A stretch of DNA of 7,877 nt, from positions 1-7,877 of the forward strand of contig CAMYZF010000048.1 of NCBI GenBank assembly GCA_947303755.1. Direction: 5' to 3'. This document shows, in pieces, positions 1 through 4,711 of this stretch (its first letter is position 1; every line of letters starts with the position of its first letter). The notes beneath the pieces are model-generated. The model had not been told where the DNA came from, searched no databases, and worked only from the letters and a program-made list of their open reading frames with translations. Position numbers and translations under genes: made by a program. This DNA is from an uncultured Erysipelotrichaceae bacterium (GTDB taxonomy: Bacteria > Bacillota_I > Bacilli_A > RFN20 > CAG-826).

Positions 1-5
1 TCCAA

Positions 6-82
6 TTGTCGATAAACATACAACTTCGACTAAAATAGCATTGCACTGTTGTTTTGGTCGAAAATAAGTTGTATTATATAAT
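6..82 (+). promoter_or_regulatory. Promoter/operator region with imperfect inverted repeat before the DUF4143 gene
   Basis: ATACAACTT (18-26) followed by CGAC (27-30) is mirrored by GTCG (57-60) and AAGTTGTAT (66-74). The right arm carries a five-base AAAAT bulge, and the loop is about 26 bases. A perfect TATAAT lies at 77-82 with TTGGTC at 54-59 (17-base spacer), so the right arm falls inside the promoter spacer. A second, weaker promoter could be TTGTCG (6-11) with TAAAAT (31-36), reading into the repeat. The repeat could be an operator or an RNA hairpin. The promoter call rests on motif matching only. Confidence 0.4.
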
Positions 83-96
83 CGAGGTTGAATCAT

Positions 97-1359
97 ATGG
101 AATATATTAGAACAATAGAAAAAAAGCTCAATGAAATAAAAAACGAATATGCAGTCATAACCATTTATGGTGCTAGACAAGTTGGAAAGACAACAACTGC
201 TGGTAAAGTTTTTGGAAAAGAAATGGCCATTGTTTCTTTGGATGATTTGGAAAATAGAACGCTGGCAAATAAAAACCCAAAGCTCTTTTTAGAAGCACAT
301 CCTTGGCCGATTATTATCGACGAAATACAAAAGGCTTCACCTCTTTTAGACGCACTCAAAGTTGTGGTGGATACTGAAAAGAATAAATGTTTACAAAATA
401 ATGAACAAGTACCACTTATGTACGTGTTAACTGGTTCAAATCAATTTGAATTACAAACTATGGTGTCTGAATCTTTAGCAGGCCGTACTGCAATATTAAA
501 TATGGCTTCATTAGCAAATAACGAATTGGAAGGAATTGATGGAAACTTATTTAATCCTGATCTAGATAATTTGAAAGCGAAATATGCTGAAACAAAAGGC
601 AGAAATCTTTATCATACTCGCAATGAAATATTTAATAGAATATTCAGAGGTGGAATGCCTGAATATATTGCCAAAAATCTTAATAGAGATACTTTTTTTA
701 GTTCTTATATTGCTACATATATCGAAAAAGATGTTAAAAAGATAATTAATATAGATAAAGAAGCAGATTTTTTAAGATTTTTAGACTATATGGCTTTAAG
801 AACCGCCCAGCAGATTAACTACGACGATATTTCGAGAAATATAGGAATTGATGCAAGAACTGTTAAAAACTGGATATCTATTTTAGTTACTTCTGGAATT
901 GCTATTTTGCTAGAACCATATGCAAAAAATATGTCTGATAGAATCACTAAAGCCCCTAAGTTCTATTTTATGGATACAGGCTTGTGTGCATATTTATGCA
1001 AATGGCCAACTGCCGAGATGCTTGAGAACGGAGTGATGAATGGGGCGTTTTATGAAACGTACGTTGTTAGTGAAATAATAAAGAGTTATATAAATGCCGG
1101 TGTCGACTATAGAAGAAATTTATATTATTATCGTGATAAAGATAAAAAAGAAGCTGACCTAATAATTGATTTTGTGGATCATATATGTCCGATTGAAATA
1201 AAAAAAGGCATAAATCCAGTTAGCAGTAGTTTCAATTTTGATTTCTTAAAAAAATATGGAAAGCCAGTTTCAAAAGGAATAGTAATTGATTCAAGAGAAG
1301 ATTTATTTCCAATAAATGCAGACAACTGGTATTGCCCAATTTATATGATTGGTATTTAA
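97..1359 (+). CDS. AAA ATPase with C-terminal DUF4143 (PD-(D/E)XK-like) domain
   Basis: This is a 420-residue protein of the widespread DUF4143 ATPase family. These proteins are common in gut bacteria and archaea, usually lie in variable genome regions, and have no settled role. The N-terminal P-loop is at about residues 25-33 (GARQVGKTT), Walker B with IIIDEIQ at about 72-78, and a sensor-like strand LTGSNQF near 113. SLAGRT follows, as is typical of the family. The middle contains a probable winged-helix segment (IDARTVKNWISIL). The C-terminus has the family signature FYFMDTG, then GAFYETYVVSEI, then a nuclease-like core with E352-A-D354 and E367-I-K369. I start at ATG 97 because GAGG (84-87) sits nine bases before it; TTG 88 in the same frame would add three residues and abuts the GAGG. 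Arginine is almost always AGA, unlike the pseudouridine synthase gene to the right. The family assignment is firm. A role in defence, mobility or addiction is inference. Confidence 0.88.
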   Translation: MEYIRTIEKKLNEIKNEYAVITIYGARQVGKTTTAGKVFGKEMAIVSLDDLENRTLANKNPKLFLEAHPWPIIIDEIQKASPLLDALKVVVDTEKNKCLQNNEQVPLMYVLTGSNQFELQTMVSESLAGRTAILNMASLANNELEGIDGNLFNPDLDNLKAKYAETKGRNLYHTRNEIFNRIFRGGMPEYIAKNLNRDTFFSSYIATYIEKDVKKIINIDKEADFLRFLDYMALRTAQQINYDDISRNIGIDARTVKNWISILVTSGIAILLEPYAKNMSDRITKAPKFYFMDTGLCAYLCKWPTAEMLENGVMNGAFYETYVVSEIIKSYINAGVDYRRNLYYYRDKDKKEADLIIDFVDHICPIEIKKGINPVSSSFNFDFLKKYGKPVSKGIVIDSREDLFPINADNWYCPIYMIGI

Positions 1360-1391
1360 AAATCCCCTTGGACAAATCCTTGGGGATATTT
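1358..1391 (-). terminator. Rho-independent terminator of tRNA-Ser(GGA), probably bidirectional
   Basis: Read on the minus strand, ATCCCC pairs with GGGGAT and an inner GGA pairs with TCC across a two-base internal mismatch, closing a TTTG loop. A run of five T follows, which fits termination of the leftward tRNA transcript ten bases past its CCA end. On the plus strand the same hairpin starts immediately after the DUF4143 stop codon but has only an ATATTT tail, so it is a weaker terminator for that gene. Confidence 0.65.
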
Positions 1392-1400
1392 CATCAAACG

Positions 1401-1491
1401 TGGCGGAGGATTAGGGATTTGAACCCTAGCGCAGCTTTCACCACCTACGAGCTTTCCAAGCCCGCCCCTTCAGCCTCTTGGGTAATCCTCC
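1401..1491 (-). tRNA. tRNA-Ser, anticodon GGA
   Basis: A 91-base class II tRNA lies on the minus strand. The acceptor stem GGAGGAT pairs with ATCCTCC, the discriminator is G, and CCA is encoded (1401-1403). The anticodon stem CGGGC/GCTCG encloses loop TTGGAAA, giving anticodon GGA (plus-strand TCC at 1455-1457), which reads UCC and UCU. The long variable arm typical of serine tRNAs is present, and the T-arm TAGGG/CCCTA carries a normal TTCAAAT loop. A G73 discriminator and a long variable arm are known seryl-tRNA synthetase identity features. It is transcribed away from the pseudouridine synthase gene from a shared divergent promoter region. Confidence 0.95.
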
Positions 1492-1503
1492 ACGCTGTTT
1501 AGT

Positions 1504-1533
1504 ATTATACAAGAAATTATTTTAAAGTATAAT
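1504..1533. promoter_or_regulatory. Mirror-symmetric overlapping divergent promoters (tRNA-Ser leftward, RluA-family gene rightward)
   Basis: ATTATAC (1504-1510) and GTATAAT (1527-1533) are exact inverted copies separated by 16 bases. Rightward this gives a TATAAT -10 at 1528-1533 with TTATAC at the -35 position, spacer 17. Leftward it gives a TATAAT -10 at 1509-1504 with the same TTATAC -35, spacer 17. Each -10 therefore overlaps the other promoter's -35, and the two polymerases should exclude each other. The rightward start point would be near 1540, only a few bases before ATG 1543. TTATAC is a poor -35 match, so strength is uncertain. Confidence 0.5.
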
Positions 1534-1542
1534 CATATTTGT

Positions 1543-2496
1543 ATGATTTCTTTATTGGTCACGAAAAGGGACGCTAATCAACGTGTCGATAAATATGTAA
1601 AGAAGTATTTAAACAATGCTCCTTTGTCTTTTATTTACAAACTTTTTCGTAAGAAAGATGTCAAAATTAACAAACATTGGGTTAAAGAAAATTATATTCT
1701 TCAAGATGGAGATGAATTATCCATCTATATTAGTGATGAACAACTCAAAGAATTCAATTCTCCAAAGGAGATAAAGAAAGTCGATTTAAATCATCCTATT
1801 ATTTATGAAGATGAGAATATTATTATCATAGATAAGCCTAGAGGACTACTCGTGCACGGAGATCAAAATGAAAAGACTTTGACTCTTACTAACGAAGTTC
1901 TTAACTATCTTTACTATAAAGGCGAATATAATCCTAATGACAAAGGATTTGTTCCTGCACCTGCACATAGGCTTGATCGAAACACTTCCGGTTTAGTTGT
2001 ATTCGCGAAAAATCTTATTTCGCTTCAAGAACTAGAAGATCTATTTAAAAACAAAGAAAATATCTCTAAAGAATATCTGGCTTTAGTGAAAGGAAATCTT
2101 GAAGGAAAAGTAGAGATTAATACGCCTCTACTTAAGGATGAAAACACTGGAATTGTACGTATTTCAAAAAACGGTAAATCCGCTCTTACAATTGTGGAAA
2201 AAGTCAAGAACTACGGAGATTTTAGCCTTGTTAACGTCAAAATCTTAACTGGAAGAACTCACCAAATTCGTGTCCATTTAGCGAGTATTAATCACCCAGT
2301 CATTGGTGATTCTAAATATGGTGATTTTAAACTTAATAAAGAGTTCAAAGACCTCTATAATTTTGAGAATCAGTTTTTACATGCTTATCGTTTAGGATTT
2401 AAGAAGATTGATGGTCATCTTTCCTATTTATCTAACAAATCATTCCAATCACCTCTTCCAAAAATAGAAGAAAATCTATTAAAGAAACTAAAATGA
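1543..2496 (+). CDS. RluA-family 23S rRNA pseudouridine synthase
   Basis: This 317-residue protein should isomerise specific uridines to pseudouridine, most likely in 23S rRNA in the cytoplasm. An S4 RNA-binding domain occupies about residues 1-70 (QRVDKYVKKYL, FIYKLFRKKDVKIN, LQDGDELSIYI). The catalytic domain has the RluA motif HRLDRNTSG at 142-150, with D145 the expected catalytic aspartate, and the conserved GRTHQIRVHL at 237-246. Length and domain order fit RluC/RluD-like enzymes of Gram-positive bacteria; which uridine is modified cannot be read from sequence, so no symbol is given. There is no Shine-Dalgarno sequence before ATG 1543, and the predicted promoter would give a nearly leaderless mRNA. 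The stop overlaps the start of the next gene (ATGA at 2493-2496), indicating an operon with translational coupling. Confidence 0.93.
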   Translation: MISLLVTKRDANQRVDKYVKKYLNNAPLSFIYKLFRKKDVKINKHWVKENYILQDGDELSIYISDEQLKEFNSPKEIKKVDLNHPIIYEDENIIIIDKPRGLLVHGDQNEKTLTLTNEVLNYLYYKGEYNPNDKGFVPAPAHRLDRNTSGLVVFAKNLISLQELEDLFKNKENISKEYLALVKGNLEGKVEINTPLLKDENTGIVRISKNGKSALTIVEKVKNYGDFSLVNVKILTGRTHQIRVHLASINHPVIGDSKYGDFKLNKEFKDLYNFENQFLHAYRLGFKKIDGHLSYLSNKSFQSPLPKIEENLLKKLK

Positions 2497-3125
2497 ATAA
2501 AAACGAAAAAGAAGAAATAATTAAAACCAAGGAACTCCCTGTCATATCCTTCTGTGTTATCTGTGATAAACCAATTTATATTGGTGAAGAATATGAAGAT
2601 GTTGAATATTTTAATGACGCTTCTAAAGATAAGATTCATAAAAAGCATATGAGTCACGGAAACGCTCATGTGCATTGCATCAAAGAAAGACAAATTGAAA
2701 TCGAAGAGTTAAAAGAGGAGCATAAAAAGAAAAAGATTTGGTGGCTCGCTTTAGCGATTGTTCTAGGTTTTGCTCTTGCTCTTAGTTTAATGATTATTCT
2801 TTTATCTTTAAGCAATCTTCCTGTTGTCTTATCCATCATTATTCCATTAGTCGCTGGATACGCTTTAACAAGCGATATCTATATTCTTTCGATTGACGAA
2901 GTGGTGGGACCAATCTTTGTTAAGCTCGGTAAAAGATTAGCAATATTACCAAAAACCTTTTATCAAACGATGGAAGAAGACACTGGGGTTAAACTCTTCT
3001 TCAAGATATTCCTTCTCGTGGTTTTGACTCTCTTAGATTATATTGTCCTATTAATTATTCTCGTATTATCTTTGATAATATCAATGTTTATCTTCCCGTT
3101 TGTCGTTTTTAGAAAAGAAAAATAG
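2493..3125 (+). CDS. Membrane protein with N-terminal putative zinc site, function unknown
   Basis: I do not recognise a named family for this 210-residue protein. Residues 1-80 are soluble and charged and contain C21-x2-C24 followed by H59-x2-C62, spacing that suggests a single treble-clef or LIM-like zinc site; the intervening text (CDKPIYIGEEY, then a His-rich segment) supports that. A lysine/glutamate-rich stretch (about 65-82) precedes two hydrophobic segments (about 82-107 and 109-132). A polar loop (133-166) and a long hydrophobic region (168-206, probably two helices) follow, with a positively charged tail RKEK. The likely topology is four membrane helices with the zinc domain in the cytoplasm. 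It overlaps the pseudouridine synthase gene by four bases and has only a weak ribosome site (AAAGAAAC), so it is probably made by translational coupling. The open frame, overlap and composition make it a real gene. Its function is open. Confidence 0.8.
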   Translation: MNKNEKEEIIKTKELPVISFCVICDKPIYIGEEYEDVEYFNDASKDKIHKKHMSHGNAHVHCIKERQIEIEELKEEHKKKKIWWLALAIVLGFALALSLMIILLSLSNLPVVLSIIIPLVAGYALTSDIYILSIDEVVGPIFVKLGKRLAILPKTFYQTMEEDTGVKLFFKIFLLVVLTLLDYIVLLIILVLSLIISMFIFPFVVFRKEK

Positions 3126-3133
3126 ATATTTCT

Positions 3134-3164
3134 TATACATTTTAAAAATCTTTTTTGCTATACT
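3134..3164 (+). promoter_or_regulatory. Extended -10 promoter of the tRNA(CAU)-tRNA-Ser(UGA) unit
   Basis: TGCTATACT at 3156-3164 is an extended -10 element (TGn plus TATACT), with transcription expected near 3171, about ten bases before the first tRNA. No good -35 is present; TATACA at 3134-3139 (19-base spacer) is the closest. It begins right after the stop codon of the upstream operon, with no clear terminator between, so read-through from the RluA operon is also possible. Confidence 0.55.
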
Positions 3165-3181
3165 AACTATCGCCCCAATTT

Positions 3182-3256
3182 GGACCCGTAGCTCAAAGGA
3201 AGAGCTATCGGCTCATAACCGATTGGTTGCAGTGTCAGGATCTGCCGGGTCCACCA
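3182..3256 (+). tRNA. tRNA with CAU anticodon (elongator Met or lysidine-type Ile2), atypical T-arm
   Basis: A 75-base tRNA: acceptor GGACCCG pairs with CGGGTCC, A73, and CCA is encoded. The D-arm is GCTC/GAGC with a seven-base loop containing GG. The anticodon arm ATCGG/CCGAT encloses CTCATAA, anticodon CAT at 3214-3216. It lacks the C1 mismatch and the GGG/CCC anticodon-stem pairs of initiator tRNA, so it is elongator Met or a TilS-modified Ile2; the GGACC acceptor and GGCTCATAACC arm recall the Ile2-type tRNA of bacilli, but I cannot decide. The T-arm is odd: GCAGT/TCTGC with a T-T closing mismatch and loop GTCAGGA, so the normally invariant G53-C61 pair, T54 and A58 are lost. T55, C56 and a purine at 57 are kept. 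Confidence 0.82.
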
Positions 3257-3261
3257 AATAA

Positions 3262-3353
3262 GGAGATTTACCCAAGTGGTTGAAGGGGTCGGTCTTGAAA
3301 ACCGATAGGAGGCCCACGGTCTCGCTAGAGTTCGAATCTCTAAATCTCCGCCA
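3262..3353 (+). tRNA. tRNA-Ser, anticodon UGA
   Basis: A 92-base class II tRNA: acceptor GGAGATT pairs with AATCTCC, G73, and CCA is encoded at 3351-3353. The anticodon stem TCGGT/ACCGA encloses CTTGAAA, anticodon TGA. A long variable arm and a normal T-arm (TAGAG, loop TTCGAAT, CTCTA) follow. It lies five bases after the CAU tRNA, so the two are almost certainly one transcript processed by RNases. This is the second serine isoacceptor in the window, reading UCA and wobble codons, whereas the leftward copy reads UCC/UCU. Confidence 0.95.
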
Positions 3354-3364
3354 TTTAAATAAAT

Positions 3365-3397
3365 GTTCCCAATGTTGAAAAATAAAGGGAATTTTTT
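3365..3397 (+). terminator. Terminator after the tRNA pair
   Basis: GTTCCC (3365-3370) pairs with GGGAAT (3387-3392, one G-T pair) around a 16-base A-rich loop, and the right arm runs into six T. The stem is short and the loop large, so it is a modest terminator, but its position 12 bases after the tRNA-Ser CCA end and the T-tract fit. Confidence 0.55.
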
Positions 3398-3410
3398 ATT
3401 AAATAGATAC

Positions 3411-3445
3411 TTGTAAAAGTGTCGGTAAACCGATATAATTTAGAC
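3411..3445 (+). promoter_or_regulatory. Promoter with embedded palindromic operator for the HipBA-like module
   Basis: The -35 TTGTAA (3411-3416) and a perfect -10 TATAAT (3434-3439) are 17 bases apart. Within the spacer lies the palindrome TCGGT-AA-ACCGA (3422-3433), exactly where a repressor would block polymerase; the HTH protein encoded just downstream is the obvious candidate binder, giving autorepression as in hipBA operons. The expected transcription start coincides with ATG 3446, so the mRNA is probably leaderless. Promoter spacing and the palindrome are seen directly; repression is inferred. Confidence 0.68.
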
Positions 3446-3829
3446 ATGACATTCTTAGATTTACTCTCAGAGAAAAAAACAACGGTTTATTCGCTATCGC
3501 TGAATAGTGGTGTACCAAAAACCACTTTGACAGATATCGCTTCTGGCAAGGCAGATATTATCGAATGCTCTGGAAAAACTCTTTTGGCGGTTTCTAAGTG
3601 TTTAGGTGTTTCCATCGAATATTTACTCTCATTAGAAAGAGAAGAAGCCAAAACTATTCTCCCTGGTTTTTTACTCGATTCTATCAACGAATACCGAAAA
3701 GCAATTCGTAAAGACAGTACCCTTATCGATTGTTATAGTGATCAACTCAACAGTTCAATAAATGTTGCCGAAGTTGAGCGTCTGATTTCAAAGGAACAAG
3801 CTGATAGGCTACGCGCTAGATATTTTTAG
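3446..3829 (+). CDS. HTH antitoxin/repressor partner of the HipA-like kinase (HipB-like)
   Basis: This 127-residue protein is probably a DNA-binding autorepressor and antitoxin. A Cro/C1-type HTH occupies about residues 3-63: VYSLSLNSG for the second helix, PKTTLTDIASGK for the recognition helix, and LGVSIEYLLSLE closing the domain. Residues 64-127 form a helical, charged tail (EYRKAIRKDS, AEVERLISKEQADRLRARYF) that may contact the kinase. I start at ATG 3446: GTG 3419 would lie upstream of the -10 box and inside the promoter. There is no Shine-Dalgarno sequence, which fits a leaderless mRNA. Its TAG stop is embedded in the AGGAG ribosome site of the kinase gene (3828-3832), so the two are co-transcribed and probably translationally linked. 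The pairing with a HipA-fold kinase supports the HipB-like call; binding to the palindrome upstream is inferred. Confidence 0.8.
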   Translation: MTFLDLLSEKKTTVYSLSLNSGVPKTTLTDIASGKADIIECSGKTLLAVSKCLGVSIEYLLSLEREEAKTILPGFLLDSINEYRKAIRKDSTLIDCYSDQLNSSINVAEVERLISKEQADRLRARYF

Positions 3830-3841
3830 GAGCTTTGTCAA

Positions 3842-4711
3842 ATGATCGATTTTACCTTTTTACCAACAAGAAAGAAAGCCTATGGCGGTGCTAACGGAAG
3901 TAAACTTTCTATTCTATATAATGATGAACTTTATATGCTAAAACTGCCGATGCATGCTTCAAAGAACCCTAACCTTTCCTACACAAATAGTTGCACGTCT
4001 GAATATCTTGGCTGTCATATTTTTAATATGCTTGGCATAAGGGCACAAGAAACTATATTGGGATCATTCGAATATCATGGAAAAATTAGAACGGTTGTGG
4101 CTTGTAAAGATTTCACTTCTCCCGGTGTTGTAATATTGGATTTTGCCTCGATAAAGAACCAAATAATTGATTCTGCTTCAAATGGTTACGGAACTGAATT
4201 AACTGATATTCTAGATACAATTGAAAAACAAAGAGCCGTGGAACCAAATGCTTTAAAAGAACATTTTTGGAATGTGTTTGTCATTGATGCCTTTATCGGC
4301 AATTGGGATAGACATAATGGTAACTGGGGATTTTTATATAGCCAAGAAACAGATCAAATGGAAATCGCGCCAATATATGATTGCGGTTCTTCATTGTTTC
4401 CACAAATAGATGACGAAATAATTAAAAAGGTACTATCTTCTAAAGCGGAAATGAATGCCCGCGTGTTCGATATGCCAACGTCAGCAATTATGATTGATGG
4501 AAAAAGAATCAACTATTATCAACTGATTCAATCAAAAAAATTCAAAGACTGCACTGAAGCAGTAAAAAGAATTACACCCAAAATAGATCTAGAAAAAATT
4601 GATTTTTTAATTGATGAAGTTGAACAACTGAGCGATTTGCAAAAAGAATTTTTGAAAAAGATTCTAAAAATGAGAAAAGAGCTCATTTTGGACTCTGTAT
4701 ATATTAATTAA
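3842..4711 (+). CDS. HipA-like serine/threonine kinase, compact form (toxin candidate)
   Basis: This 289-residue protein has the HipA kinase core. A glycine-rich nucleotide loop GGANGSK lies at residues 15-21, with a serine at 20. LYMLKLP supplies the probable ATP-anchoring lysine K34. The catalytic loop NWDRHNGN at 154-161 has D156 as base and N161 as metal ligand, and YDCGSS carries the second metal aspartate D180. HipA kinases phosphorylate Ser/Thr on translation proteins such as GltX and cause growth arrest; the substrate here is unknown. Classical HipA is about 440 residues with an N-terminal subdomain before the kinase fold. Here the glycine loop starts near residue 15, so that subdomain appears missing, as in HipT of HipBST systems or CtkA of Helicobacter. 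No separate HipS-like gene is present. AGGAG (3828-3832) lies nine bases before the ATG. The stop overlaps the stop of the convergent permease gene by four bases. Arginine is mostly AGA. Confidence 0.85.
   Translation: MIDFTFLPTRKKAYGGANGSKLSILYNDELYMLKLPMHASKNPNLSYTNSCTSEYLGCHIFNMLGIRAQETILGSFEYHGKIRTVVACKDFTSPGVVILDFASIKNQIIDSASNGYGTELTDILDTIEKQRAVEPNALKEHFWNVFVIDAFIGNWDRHNGNWGFLYSQETDQMEIAPIYDCGSSLFPQIDDEIIKKVLSSKAEMNARVFDMPTSAIMIDGKRINYYQLIQSKKFKDCTEAVKRITPKIDLEKIDFLIDEVEQLSDLQKEFLKKILKMRKELILDSVYIN

Noticed and set aside
165..359. Minus-strand open frame of 64 codons inside the DUF4143 gene
   Set aside because: It lies wholly within the Walker A/B coding region on the other strand, has no ribosome site and shows no recognisable composition.
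2025..2693. Minus-strand open frames opposite the pseudouridine synthase and the zinc-site membrane protein
   Set aside because: They are antisense shadows of two well-supported genes; their translations show no domain motifs and no initiation signals.
3419..3445. GTG at 3419 as start of the HTH gene
   Set aside because: It would place the start codon upstream of the perfect TATAAT and palindrome, adding nine residues encoded by the promoter itself.
3487..3687. Minus-strand frame opposite the HTH antitoxin gene
   Set aside because: It is a shadow of the HTH domain coding sequence and lacks a ribosome site.
1401..4711. tRNA 3'-end duplications as integration (att) sites for the accessory cassettes
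   Set aside because: I looked for copies of the tRNA-Ser 3' ends near the far edges of the DUF4143 and HipBA-like cassettes and found none, and there is no integrase gene.
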